DNA from: Pseudomonas fluorescens
Lineage (GTDB): Bacteria > Pseudomonadota > Gammaproteobacteria > Pseudomonadales > Pseudomonadaceae
Length of the DNA stretch: 56,017 nt
Direction: 5' to 3'
Assembly: GCF_000968015.1 (NCBI RefSeq)
Contig: NZ_LACH01000058.1
Coordinates: forward strand, 1-56,017
Below the pieces are notes generated by a model that saw only the letters and a program-made list of their open reading frames with translations, was not told the DNA's origin and ran no database searches. Both the position numbers and the translations under genes were made by a program. Numbering within the stretch: position 1 is the stretch's first letter; each line of letters opens with the position of its first letter. Of this stretch, positions 8,451 to 17,460 are shown piece by piece.

Positions 8451-8540
8451 GTAGGAGCTGGCGAAGCCTGCGATGTTTTGGCGGCATTGAAATCGTTGGA
8501 GATCAAGATCAAAAGATCGCAGCCTGCGGCAGCTCCTACG
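8451..8540. repeat. Inverted repeat of the GATCAAAAGATCGCAGCCT family
   Basis: The left arm TGTAGGAGCTGGCGAAGCCT pairs imperfectly with the right arm ending GCCTGCGGCAGCTCCTAC. This is the second repeat family of the window. It lies between the sigma factor and fecR, inside a presumed operon. Confidence 0.9.
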
Positions 8541-8589
8541 TAAGCCAGATCTTCGGTGCCTTCTCATCCCCAGCCAAACAGGAACTTCC

Positions 8590-9573
8590 ATGATGGATAC
8601 TCGTGATTGTGCGTGCGGGCAAACAACGGTTCGCGACGAGGCGGCGCGGTGGTTTGTGCGTTTGCAGGAACCTGCGATCAATGTCGAAGCGCATCGACAT
8701 TTCGAAGCCTGGCTGAACGAACACCCTCAGCATCGCGACGAATTCAAGTTGCTCCAGGGCTTGTGGGCGGCGGCGGATTTGCTGCCGGCGGCGCGTCTGC
8801 AAGCCTTGTGTGAAACCCCACCGGCCCGCAGCAAACGTCGCTCGCTGGTGCGTTATGCGGTGGCCGCCAGTGTGTTGGCCGTCGCGCTCGGTTTGGGGTT
8901 GTTCAGCGGTTTGAATCACCCGGCGATCTACACCGCCGAATTTTCCACTGCCCTGGGCGAGCGACGTCATGTGGCGTTGCCGGACGGTTCGGTGATCGAC
9001 CTGAACAGCCGCAGTCGCGTTCAGGTGCGCTATGAAAACGACCGCCGTAGCATCGAGCTGACGCAGGGTGAAGCGATGTTCAGTGTCGAGCACGACACCC
9101 GCCGGCCCTTCGTGGTCGAGGCGGGCAGCGGCAAGGTCACAGTCACCGGCACCCGTTTTGATGTGCGCCGCGATACCACCCAAACCCGGGTCGTGGTGGA
9201 GCAGGGCACCGTCAAGGTTCAGGGGCATGCAACGGCGGGCAGCGATTTCATCAGCCTCACGGCCGGCCTCGGCACGCACATCGATGCCCAAGGCGAAGTG
9301 GCCGCTGCCTACGCGGTCAACCCTGCCGAGCTGACCGCCTGGCGCAGCGGCAAACTGGTGTTCACCAACGCCAGACTCAGCGACGTCGCCGAGGAAGTGT
9401 CGCGCTATCGGGAGAAACCGCTCACCGTCGGCAACGACAAAGTGGGCAATCTGCGCCTGACCAGCGTGTTCAAATCCGACAACACCGACGCACTGCTTAA
9501 GGCCTTGCCGAGCATTCTGCCGGTGGCCGTGCGCACCCTCGATGACGGCAGTCAGGAAATAATTTCAAAATAA
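8590..9573 (+). CDS. FecR-family anti-sigma/sigma regulator
   Basis: Inner-membrane signal transducer of 327 aa. The cytoplasmic N-terminal part (about 1-85) holds the DUF4880-type segment with AARWFVRLQEP and FEAWLNEHPQHRDEF, which binds the sigma factor. A single membrane helix follows at about 90-110 (VAASVLAVALGLGLF). The periplasmic FecR domain includes GERRHVALPDGSVIDLNSRS and the C-terminal region that contacts the receptor's STN domain. AGGAAC lies just ahead of the tandem ATGs at 8590 and 8593; the second has better spacing, so the first Met may not be used. It couples the downstream FecA-like receptor to the upstream sigma factor. Confidence 0.9.
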   Translation: MMDTRDCACGQTTVRDEAARWFVRLQEPAINVEAHRHFEAWLNEHPQHRDEFKLLQGLWAAADLLPAARLQALCETPPARSKRRSLVRYAVAASVLAVALGLGLFSGLNHPAIYTAEFSTALGERRHVALPDGSVIDLNSRSRVQVRYENDRRSIELTQGEAMFSVEHDTRRPFVVEAGSGKVTVTGTRFDVRRDTTQTRVVVEQGTVKVQGHATAGSDFISLTAGLGTHIDAQGEVAAAYAVNPAELTAWRSGKLVFTNARLSDVAEEVSRYREKPLTVGNDKVGNLRLTSVFKSDNTDALLKALPSILPVAVRTLDDGSQEIISK

Positions 9574-9670
9574 ATTCAGGTTTTTTTCGAGTTGATCGTC
9601 TTCCTGTCCAACTGCAACTGGTTTGCATTAACAGACGCACACTCTTGCGATCCACAGGACTACGTTCGAC

Positions 9671-12094
9671 GTGAAAAAATCCACCGCTAAAAACAACAAA
9701 TCACCTTGGTTGCGCCTCGCTCTCGCCCTGGCTGTCAGCACGGCGCTGCCCCAGGCGTTTGCCGCCGACGCGATTCACATCCCGGCGCAACCCTTGGGTC
9801 AGGCCTTGAGTGAACTGGGTCAGCAGACCTCGCTGCAGGTGTTCTTCAGCCCTGAGCTGGTCGCCGGCAAACAGGCCCCGGCGGTGGACGGCAACCTTTC
9901 TCCAGAAGACGCGCTGCGCCAGTTGCTGCAAGGCAGCGGTCTGCAATACCAGATCGACCAGGGTTCGGTCACGTTGATGCCGGCACCGACGTCTGCGGCC
10001 AATGGCCCGCTGGAGCTGGGCGTGACCGACATCAAGGTGGTCGGCAACTGGCTCGGTGACGCCGATGCCGCCGTGGTGCAGAACCACCCCGGCGCGCGTA
10101 CTGTGATTCGCCGCGAGGCAATGATCGAGCAGGGCGCAATGAACGTCGGCGACGTGCTGAAGCGCGTGCCCGGTGTGCAAGTGCAGGATGCCAACGGTAC
10201 CGGCGGCAGCGACATTTCCCTGAACGTCGGTGTGCGTGGCCTGACTTCACGCCTGTCGCCACGCTCCACCGTGCTGATTGACGGCGTACCGGCAGCGTTC
10301 GCCCCGTACGGCCAGCCGCAGTTGTCCATGGCGCCGATTTCTTCCGGCAACCTCGACAGCATCGACGTGGTTCGCGGCGCCGGCTCCGTGCGTTACGGGC
10401 CACAGAACGTCGGTGGTGTGATCAACTTCGTCACTCGCGCGATCCCGGAGAAAGCCACCGGTGAAATCGGCAGCACCCTGGAAACCTCCCAGCACGGTGG
10501 CTGGAAGCACATCGACACGGCGTTTCTCGGCGGCACCGCGGACAACGGCATCGGCATGGCTCTGCTGTACTCGGGCGTGAATGGCAACGGTTACCGCGAA
10601 CGCAACAACGGCAACGACATCGACGACGTGATCCTCAAGACCCACTGGGCACCCACCGATGTGGACGATTTCAGCCTCAACTTTCACTACTACGACGCCA
10701 GCGCCGACATGCCGGGCGGCCTGACCCAGGCGCAGTACGACGCCGATCCGTTCCAGTCCGACCGCAACAACGACAACTTCAGCGGACGCCGCAAGGACGT
10801 CTCGTTCAAGTGGGCACGGCAGATCGACGACCGCACCCAGGCCGAAGTGCTGACCTACTATTCCGACAGCTTCCGTGGCAGCAACATCGCCGCTCGCGAT
10901 CAGAAAACCCTCGGCTCGTTTCCGCGTACTTACTACACCTTCGGGATTGAACCGCGGGTGTCCCATGTGTTCGACGTCGGCCCGACCACCCAGGAAGTCA
11001 GTGTCGGTTATCGCTACCTCAAGGAAGGCATGCACGAAGAGGCTAGCCGCCTGGCGCTGGTGAACAACGAGCCGGTCGTGACCAAGAGCTCGGACGGCCA
11101 TGTGTATCAGGACCGCACCGGCGGCACTGAAGCCAACTCGGTGTACGTCGATAACAAAATCGACGTCGGTAACTGGACCATCACCCCCGGCATCCGCTTT
11201 GAACACATCAGCACCGATTGGCACGACCGCCCGGTGCTCGACACCGCCGGCAAACCGGTGCTGGAAAAGAACCGCAGCATCGAAAGCAACGAGCCGCTGC
11301 CGGCCCTGAGCGTGATGTATCACGTGTCGGAAGAGTGGAAGCTGTTCGCCAACTACGAAACCTCGTTTGGCAGCCTGCAGTATTTCCAGCTCGGCCAGGG
11401 TGGCGCGGGTGACGAACCGGCCAATGGCCTGGAACCGGAAAAGGCCAAGACCTACGAGGTCGGCACGCGCTACAACAATGATGTGTGGGGCGGGGAAGTG
11501 ACGCTGTTCTACATCGACTTCGATAAAGAGCTGCAATACATCAGCAACGATGCGGGCTGGACCAACCTCGGCGCGACCACGCACCAAGGCCTCGAAGCCT
11601 CGGTGCACTACGACATGGCGGCACTGGACCCACGGCTCGACGGCTTGACCGCCAACGCTGGTTTCACCTACACGCGTGCCGTTTATGAAGGCGAGATCCC
11701 GGGCTTCAAGGGCCGTGACCTGCCGTTCTATTCGCGTCAGGTGGCGACTGCCGGTTTGCGTTACGACATCAACCGCTGGACCTACAACCTCGATGCGTTT
11801 GCCCAGTCCAAGCAGCGTTCGCCGGGCGTTGCCGTGAATGCCGACGGCAGCTTCACCAACAAGTACATCACCGAAGGCACCGCCGACGGCCAGTACGGCG
11901 ACATCCCGGGCTACGTCACCTGGAACGTACGCGGCGGCTATGACTTCGGCGCGACGCTTTCGAACCTGAAAGTCGGCGCCGGGGTGAAAAACATTTTCGA
12001 CAAGCAGTACTTCACCCGCTCCAGCGACAACAACTCGGGGATGTACGTTGGCGCACCGCGCACGTTCTTTGTGCAGGCCAGCGTCGGGTTTTAA
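9671..12094 (+). CDS. TonB-dependent ferric-siderophore/ferric-citrate receptor with STN signalling domain (FecA-like)
   Basis: Outer-membrane receptor of 807 aa. It starts at a GTG; AGGA lies about 11 bases upstream. Signal peptide residues 1-31 end at AFA. The secretin/TonB N-terminal domain (about 35-105) is the signalling domain that touches FecR. The plug domain carries IRREAMIEQGAMNVGDVLKR and the strongly FecA-like DGVPAAFAPYGQPQLS and VVRGAGSVRYGPQNVGGVIN. The barrel ends in an aromatic residue (VQASVGF), as expected for outer-membrane assembly. Close similarity to remembered E. coli FecA plug motifs suggests ferric dicitrate or a related citrate/hydroxamate chelate; the true ligand is not certain. 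Expression should be driven by the upstream sigma factor. Confidence 0.9.
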   Translation: MKKSTAKNNKSPWLRLALALAVSTALPQAFAADAIHIPAQPLGQALSELGQQTSLQVFFSPELVAGKQAPAVDGNLSPEDALRQLLQGSGLQYQIDQGSVTLMPAPTSAANGPLELGVTDIKVVGNWLGDADAAVVQNHPGARTVIRREAMIEQGAMNVGDVLKRVPGVQVQDANGTGGSDISLNVGVRGLTSRLSPRSTVLIDGVPAAFAPYGQPQLSMAPISSGNLDSIDVVRGAGSVRYGPQNVGGVINFVTRAIPEKATGEIGSTLETSQHGGWKHIDTAFLGGTADNGIGMALLYSGVNGNGYRERNNGNDIDDVILKTHWAPTDVDDFSLNFHYYDASADMPGGLTQAQYDADPFQSDRNNDNFSGRRKDVSFKWARQIDDRTQAEVLTYYSDSFRGSNIAARDQKTLGSFPRTYYTFGIEPRVSHVFDVGPTTQEVSVGYRYLKEGMHEEASRLALVNNEPVVTKSSDGHVYQDRTGGTEANSVYVDNKIDVGNWTITPGIRFEHISTDWHDRPVLDTAGKPVLEKNRSIESNEPLPALSVMYHVSEEWKLFANYETSFGSLQYFQLGQGGAGDEPANGLEPEKAKTYEVGTRYNNDVWGGEVTLFYIDFDKELQYISNDAGWTNLGATTHQGLEASVHYDMAALDPRLDGLTANAGFTYTRAVYEGEIPGFKGRDLPFYSRQVATAGLRYDINRWTYNLDAFAQSKQRSPGVAVNADGSFTNKYITEGTADGQYGDIPGYVTWNVRGGYDFGATLSNLKVGAGVKNIFDKQYFTRSSDNNSGMYVGAPRTFFVQASVGF

Positions 12095-12101
12095 CGGCTG
12101 A

Positions 12102-12185
12102 AGATCAAAAGATCGCAGCCTCCGGCAGCTCCTACATTTGGATGGCGTACATCTTGTAGGAGCTGCCGGAGGCTGCGATCTTTTC
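12102..12185. repeat. Inverted repeat, GATCGCAGCCT family, at a convergent junction
   Basis: The arms AAAAGATCGCAGCCTCCGGC and GCCGGAGGCTGCGATCTTTT are exact complements and extend into GTAGGAGCTG. The element lies between the convergent ends of the TonB receptor and the MFS gene and ends in a T-run, so it may act as a bidirectional terminator. Confidence 0.9.
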
Positions 12186-12189
12186 GCTT

Positions 12190-13341
12190 TCAGACCTTCA
12201 GCACCTTCCCGCCAATCGCCACCGCCACCAGCAACACCGCCATCAACCCGAAGGCAAAACTCAAACTGCTGCCGTGGGCGATAAACCCGATCAACGCAGG
12301 CCCCGCAAGAATACCCGCGTAGCCCAACGTGGTAATGGCCGGCACGGCGACGCTTTCGGGCATCACCGTCTGTTTGCCCACCGCCGTGTACAGCACCGGC
12401 ACAATGTTCGAACAACCCGCTCCCAAGAATGCATAACCCACCAGCGCCGCTTCCCAACTCGGGGCGAAGGTCGCCACAAACAGGCCCGCTGCGGCCGTCA
12501 ATCCACCGAACACAATCACCCGGGTAGCGCCGAGACGACGCACGATCGAATCACCGGTCAAACGTCCCACAGTCATGGTCAACGCAAACGCCGCGTAACC
12601 CAGCCCCGCATAAGCGGTGTCGATCCCGCGCTCCTGCGCCAGGAACACCGCGCTCCAGTCGAGCGCCGCGCCTTCGGCGAGGAACACGATGAAACACATC
12701 CCGCCGATGAACAGCACGATGCCATGGGGAACGGCAAACGCCGGCCCCGAACTTTCGCTGCCGTAAGGCAAGAGGTGCGGCGCGGCCTTGGCCAGGGCGA
12801 TCAGCAACATAACGATCACCACCAGCGTCGCCCCCAGCGGTGAAACCCCGAAGCCGAGCAGGGCGCTGACGCCCGCCGCACCTACAATCCCGCCGAGGCT
12901 GAACAACCCATGGAAACCCGACATCATGGTCTTGCCGCTGGCCCGTTCAACGATCACCGCTTGCAGGTTCACCGTCGAATCCACCGTGCCAAGGCCCGCA
13001 CCGAACATGAACAACGCGGCAATCAACGCCGGAATCGACGACACCGTCGCGAGCAGCGGCAGGGCCGCACAGATCAGCAACACCCCGGCGCTCACCACCC
13101 GGCGACAACCGAAACGCCTGGCCAGAAGCCCCGCCATCGGCATCGCCAGAATCGACCCCACCCCCAGGCACAACAGCAGCAAACCGAGCGTCCCTTCATC
13201 CAGCCCGGCCCGAGCCTTGGCGTAGGGCACCAGCGGCGCCCACGCAGCGATACCGAAGCCGGCAATGAAAAAGGCGATGCGCGTGGACATCTGCTCCAGG
13301 CGTCCGGGAACAAATGCGGTTTGGGTGTTGAGGTTGGTCAT
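12190..13341 (-). CDS. MFS transporter, YbjJ-like
   Basis: Inner-membrane carrier of 383 aa with about twelve hydrophobic helices. The segment between helices 2 and 3 carries MAGLLARRFGCRR, the usual MFS loop. The start at MTNLNTQ is chosen because AAGGAT lies just upstream; an in-frame ATG 15 bp earlier has no such site. It resembles the YbjJ/sugar-efflux-like group, whose substrates are poorly known. It is convergent with the TonB receptor. A siderophore-export role would be a guess from location only. Confidence 0.75.
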   Translation of the reverse strand: MTNLNTQTAFVPGRLEQMSTRIAFFIAGFGIAAWAPLVPYAKARAGLDEGTLGLLLLCLGVGSILAMPMAGLLARRFGCRRVVSAGVLLICAALPLLATVSSIPALIAALFMFGAGLGTVDSTVNLQAVIVERASGKTMMSGFHGLFSLGGIVGAAGVSALLGFGVSPLGATLVVIVMLLIALAKAAPHLLPYGSESSGPAFAVPHGIVLFIGGMCFIVFLAEGAALDWSAVFLAQERGIDTAYAGLGYAAFALTMTVGRLTGDSIVRRLGATRVIVFGGLTAAAGLFVATFAPSWEAALVGYAFLGAGCSNIVPVLYTAVGKQTVMPESVAVPAITTLGYAGILAGPALIGFIAHGSSLSFAFGLMAVLLVAVAIGGKVLKV

Positions 13342-13614
13342 ATCAATCCTTGGCAAAAAACGTCGCGTACAAGGGACAGCGACTCACCAGTGAGGGTTCG
13401 ATCAGCGTCCGCCCAGGTTCGCGGTCAGGCAGGGTGACATCCTTGCACAGCCTGACCCTCCATCGCGAGCGCGGGTGTCAGTGGTGTGTCGGCGCGAACC
13501 CTGGCCCAACACTTTCTCCCTGAAAAGAATGCTTTTTCAGGCGTGAAGCGTGATTGCAGGCCTGTTGAAGCATTAGAGTGGGCACCGCCCCAAAAGATAA
13601 AAAAGGACCGGTAC

Positions 13615-14607
13615 ATGGCGCAGTTCTACGATGCACGCGGCAATATTTATGGCGTGGTATCTCCCGCAGCGGTGCGTCGCGCCGGTGTCGACTTGCCGAC
13701 AACGGCCGGGCAGGCCGCGTCGTCCCGGGCGGCCTGGAGCCGGCAAGCGGTGGATGCATTCTGCGAATGGCCGTCGCATTCGCGGCCGGCCAATGCCAAG
13801 TCGCATCGTTGCGATGGCTTGCTGATCGGGCCGTTTCAAGACTCGCCACCGTTTGACCTGCTGATCGTCAACACCGACGGCACCCTGGCCGAGCGCAGTG
13901 GCAACGGGTTGACGATTTTCTCTCAGGCCCTGAGTGAGCAAGGGCTGTTGCCGGGGGACGAGGTTTGTTTGCTCAGGGTTCATCACGACAAGGCTGATGC
14001 GGTTTCACCGGTGAGCACGTCGGTGAAACCGGCCGAGGTCGAGGGCGTGAAAGGCTTCTGGCTGGATTTGGGCAAACCCTCGTTCGGGCCGGCCGCGGTG
14101 GGGGCTAAAAGGGTTGAAAACGTGTTGTTGAACGGTCGCGACGTCAGCCATGTGCAGCCGTTGTCGGCGCTCGATCCCGCCTGGTCTCGAAGCCAATTCG
14201 TGCGCATCGGCAATCCTCATTGCGTGACACTTTTAGAGAGCGCCGATGCATTGCCGAGTAATAAGCAGATTCGCGAGCCGCGGTTGTCCGAAGGGCTGAC
14301 GCGTATCGCTTACGCCATGCCGACCGGGGCGGGGGAGCCGTGTGCTGCGGGTGTGAATCTGCAATGGGCGATGCTTGAGTCTGAAGGGCAAGTCGTCGCG
14401 CGGGTATTCGAGCGCGGAGAAGGGCCTACGGCGTCGTCGGGCACCAGCGCCAGTGCGGTGGCCTGCGCCGCATGGCGGGTGGGTTGGGTCAGTGCTGGGG
14501 AGGTGAAAGTGGTCATGCCCGGCGGTACTGCACCGATTTTGTTGGAGGAATTAGAGGGGGAATTGAGTCAGGTCAGGCTATTCGGTACGGCGCGGTTGAT
14601 GAGTTGA
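13615..14607 (+). CDS. DapF-fold protein lacking both catalytic cysteines
   Basis: Protein of 330 aa with the diaminopimelate epimerase layout: FDLLIVNTDGTLAERSGNG at about 80-98, the conserved GNPHCV at 199-204, a GVNLQWA segment near 246-252, and ERGEGPTASSGTSASA near 266-281. In true DapF the two acid/base cysteines sit in the motifs CGNG and CGTG; here they are Ser95 and Ser275. The fold and substrate-contact motifs remain, but the epimerase mechanism should be disabled. It may be an isomerase with another mechanism, a binding protein or a decayed paralogue. AGGA lies ahead of the ATG. It is a single gene between the MFS carrier and codA, followed by a REP pair. The main dapF should be elsewhere in the genome. 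Confidence 0.8.
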   Translation: MAQFYDARGNIYGVVSPAAVRRAGVDLPTTAGQAASSRAAWSRQAVDAFCEWPSHSRPANAKSHRCDGLLIGPFQDSPPFDLLIVNTDGTLAERSGNGLTIFSQALSEQGLLPGDEVCLLRVHHDKADAVSPVSTSVKPAEVEGVKGFWLDLGKPSFGPAAVGAKRVENVLLNGRDVSHVQPLSALDPAWSRSQFVRIGNPHCVTLLESADALPSNKQIREPRLSEGLTRIAYAMPTGAGEPCAAGVNLQWAMLESEGQVVARVFERGEGPTASSGTSASAVACAAWRVGWVSAGEVKVVMPGGTAPILLEELEGELSQVRLFGTARLMS

Positions 14608-14618
14608 TTGTTAGATCG

Positions 14619-14714
14619 CCATCGCGAGCAAGCTCGCTCCCACATTAGATCTTCTGTGGACACAATTACTGTGTAAGACACAGGTCAAATGTGGGAGCGA
14701 GCTTGCTCGCGATG
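14619..14714. repeat. REP-like pair at a convergent junction
   Basis: ATCGCGAGCAAGCTCGCTCC on the left and its complement GGGAGCGAGCTTGCTCGCGA on the right, about 50 bp apart. It fills the gap between the DapF-like gene and codA, which converge. Confidence 0.9.
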
Positions 14715-14738
14715 AGGCAAGCCCAGTCAATGCAAAAT

Positions 14739-15986
14739 TCAGCGCTGATCGCCGAAGAACTCCACCACCGGCATCTGTCGCTTCATCAACAACTTGCCAT
14801 CGCGCACCGAATACAGCGGCAGGCCCTGGCTGCGGATCACCTCGTAATCGCTGTCCGCCGACAGAATCAGCAAATTCGCTGGCCGCCCGCGTTCCAGTCC
14901 ATATCGATCCCCCAAATTCATGGCCTTGGCGCTGTTGTCGGTGACCAGGTCCAGCGCGCTTTGCAGGTTGCGGTAACCGAGCATGTGGCAGATGTGCAGG
15001 CCGGCTTCAAGCACCCGCAAGATATTGCCGTTACCCAGCGGATACCACGGGTCGACGATCGAATCCTGGCCGAAACACACGTTCATCCCCGCTTCGAGCA
15101 GTTCGTTGACACGGGTCACGCCACGGCGTTTCGGGAAGTTGTCGAAGCGCCCTTGCAGGTGAATGCTTTCGGTGGGGCAGGAGACAAAACTGATCCCCGA
15201 ATGCCCGAGCAGGCGGAACAATTTGGCGCAGTAAGCATTATCGTAAGAGCCCATCGCCGTGGTGTGGCTGGCGGTCACTCGCGAACCCATGTCGCGGCTG
15301 CGGGCTTCTTCAGCCAGCACCTCCAGAAAACGTGAGTGCGGGTCGTCGGTTTCATCGCAATGCACGTCCACCAGGCAACCGGTGCGCTCGGCCAGGTCCA
15401 TCAGGAATTTCACTGAGCTCACGCCTTGATCGCGGGTGTACTCGAAATGCGGAATGCCGCCGACCACATCGGCGCCCATGCGGATCGCTTCTTCCATCAG
15501 CTCGCGACCGTTGCGGTACGACTCGATGCCTTCCTGCGGGAACGCAACGATCTGCATGTCGATCAGGTGACGACTTTCCTCGCGCACTTCGAGCATCGCC
15601 TTGAGCGCGGTGAGCTGCGGGTCGGTGACGTCGACATGGGTGCGCACGTGCTGGATGCCGTGGGCGGCGAGGGTCTGGATGGTTTTCTTGGCGCGGGTTT
15701 TGGTGTCCTCTTCGGTGATGGTCACCTTGCGCTCGCCCCAGCACTCGATGCCTTCGAACAGCGTGCCGCTCATGTTCCAGCGCGGCTCGCCGGCGGTGAG
15801 TGTGGCGTCGAGGTGAATGTGTGGCTCGACGAAGGGCGGCACCACCAGGTTGCCGCCGGCGTCCAGATCATCGGGCCCCAGGGTTGGGGCTTCGGTCTGT
15901 CGGGCGATGCTGCTGATCAGGCCGTTTTCCAGGTGCAACTCATGCAGGCCATCTTGGTTGCGCAGGCGGGCGTTGATGATGTGCAT
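14739..15986 (-). CDS. codA: Cytosine deaminase (amidohydrolase)
   Basis: Metal-dependent deaminase of 415 aa converting cytosine to uracil and ammonia in pyrimidine salvage. Metal-ligand motifs are PHIHLD (His56, His58), a later VHCDETDDP, SHTTAMGSYD and FGQDSIVDPW. The order and spacing match E. coli CodA. The start at MHIINAR is supported by AAGGAT upstream; earlier in-frame Met codons lie before that site. It follows codB by 13 bp on the same strand, giving a codBA operon. Confidence 0.92.
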   Translation of the reverse strand: MHIINARLRNQDGLHELHLENGLISSIARQTEAPTLGPDDLDAGGNLVVPPFVEPHIHLDATLTAGEPRWNMSGTLFEGIECWGERKVTITEEDTKTRAKKTIQTLAAHGIQHVRTHVDVTDPQLTALKAMLEVREESRHLIDMQIVAFPQEGIESYRNGRELMEEAIRMGADVVGGIPHFEYTRDQGVSSVKFLMDLAERTGCLVDVHCDETDDPHSRFLEVLAEEARSRDMGSRVTASHTTAMGSYDNAYCAKLFRLLGHSGISFVSCPTESIHLQGRFDNFPKRRGVTRVNELLEAGMNVCFGQDSIVDPWYPLGNGNILRVLEAGLHICHMLGYRNLQSALDLVTDNSAKAMNLGDRYGLERGRPANLLILSADSDYEVIRSQGLPLYSVRDGKLLMKRQMPVVEFFGDQR

Positions 15987-15999
15987 CAGGCGAATCCTT

Positions 16000-17271
16000 T
16001 TATAGATCTTGTAATGGTGCGTTGGCAGTACGGGCACCCAGCACGCCGGTCAGTAACACATACGTTAGCGCGGCAGCGGCAATCCCTACCAGTGGCGCGA
16101 CCCACGGTGAACTGAATGCAGCCACAGTGCCGACTGCGTAAGCGGCCAAACCGGACCAGTTGAACGCCGGCAACCGGGCATCGGCCAGACGTGGATATTG
16201 ACCACGATAGCGGTAGAAGAAGTCCGCCATGATCACGCCGCCAATCGGTGGAATCACAGTGCCCAGCAAAATCAGGTAGGGCACCAGCATGTCGTACATG
16301 CCCAACAGTGCCAGCAATGTGCCGATCACCGCGCCCGCCAGGGTCACGGTCTTGCGACGGCCGGTGCGCAGCAGGTTGCAACCGGCGACGGCGAAGTTGT
16401 AGATGGTGTTGTCCTGGGTGCTCCAGATATTGAGCAGCAACATCGCCATCGCCGCCATGGCGAAGCCTTGCAACAGCAACACTTCAACCACGTCCGGTTG
16501 CTGGTAGACGATGGCACCGTATGCACCGATCAACACCATCAGACCGTTGCCGATGAAGAAACCGATCAGGCTCGCCAGCACCGCGACGCGTGCTGAACGG
16601 GAGAAACGCGTCCAGTTGGTCGCCTGGGTTGCGCCGCTGACAAAGGTGCCGAACACCAAAGTAATGGCAGTCGACCAATCCAGTGTTCCCGTCGGGACTA
16701 CTGCGAGCAAACCGTCGAGCCCGCCGACCTTCACCGTGGCGACCCACATCGACAGCATCAGCAGCAACATCATCGCCGGTACGGCGATGTACGACAGAAT
16801 CTCCAGGCCGCGGTAACCCACATACGCGGTCGCGCAAAACATCAGGCCAAACAGCACCATCAGCCCGAGAACGGTGCCCTCGCTCAATTCGAAATACTTG
16901 CCCAGCACCACGGCGGCAGTGGCCGTGCCCCAGGCGTACCAGCCAATCTGGGTAAAGCCGAGGATCAGGTCGCTGAGCTTGCTGCCCACTTCACCGAAAC
17001 AAAAGCGCCCCATCAGCACCGAGTTCAGGCCGCTCTTGAAGGCGATGTAGCCAAGGCCTGCGGCGTAGATCCCCAGCAGCAGATTGCCGACGATTATCAC
17101 CGCCATCATCTCGCCGAAACTGAACGCCACACCCAGCTTGCCGCCGGCAAACATGGTCGCAGTAAAAAAGGTGAAACCCAGCAGCACCATGGCCGTTGAG
17201 GCCAGGCCTTTGCGGGCATGCATCGGGACTTCGCTGAGGGGGTAATCGTTGCCGGGATCGTTCTGCGTCAT
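16000..17271 (-). CDS. codB: Cytosine permease (NCS1 family)
   Basis: Inner-membrane cytosine:cation symporter of 423 aa with about twelve hydrophobic helices. The N-terminal DYPLSEVPMHARKG and the first helix region with GGKLG fit the NCS1 family and E. coli CodB. It is first in the operon with codA, so import and deamination of cytosine are coupled. No binding site for a regulator was recognised upstream. Confidence 0.92.
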   Translation of the reverse strand: MTQNDPGNDYPLSEVPMHARKGLASTAMVLLGFTFFTATMFAGGKLGVAFSFGEMMAVIIVGNLLLGIYAAGLGYIAFKSGLNSVLMGRFCFGEVGSKLSDLILGFTQIGWYAWGTATAAVVLGKYFELSEGTVLGLMVLFGLMFCATAYVGYRGLEILSYIAVPAMMLLLMLSMWVATVKVGGLDGLLAVVPTGTLDWSTAITLVFGTFVSGATQATNWTRFSRSARVAVLASLIGFFIGNGLMVLIGAYGAIVYQQPDVVEVLLLQGFAMAAMAMLLLNIWSTQDNTIYNFAVAGCNLLRTGRRKTVTLAGAVIGTLLALLGMYDMLVPYLILLGTVIPPIGGVIMADFFYRYRGQYPRLADARLPAFNWSGLAAYAVGTVAAFSSPWVAPLVGIAAAALTYVLLTGVLGARTANAPLQDL

Positions 17272-17413
17272 GAGGCGTTCCTTGCTGAATGAGTGACGCG
17301 GGGGCGTGTTGCAGTGGTCGTGCCAAATGTGGAGTGGTTAGTTATGTATAGCCGAGCGCAGAGACTTGGCGCGCAAAAGGGGGCGAAAGCAGTGCACTTG
17401 AAGGAACACAGAA

Positions 17414-17447
17414 CCCTGTGGGAGCGAGCAGGCTCGCTCCCACAGGG
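17414..17447. repeat. Collapsed REP palindrome
   Basis: The arms CCCTGTGGGAGCGAGC and GCTCGCTCCCACAGGG are exact 16-base complements with only AG between them. It looks like a REP pair whose spacer has been lost. It lies between the hydrolase stop and the codB start and could form a very strong hairpin. Confidence 0.9.
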
Positions 17448-17460
17448 GGTGTTGGTTTTT

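Noticed and set aside
10247..12457. Very long minus-strand open frame opposite the TonB receptor
   Set aside because: High GC content opens the antisense frame. The plus-strand product has a complete receptor structure; this one has no family features and runs through the repeat at 12.1 kb.
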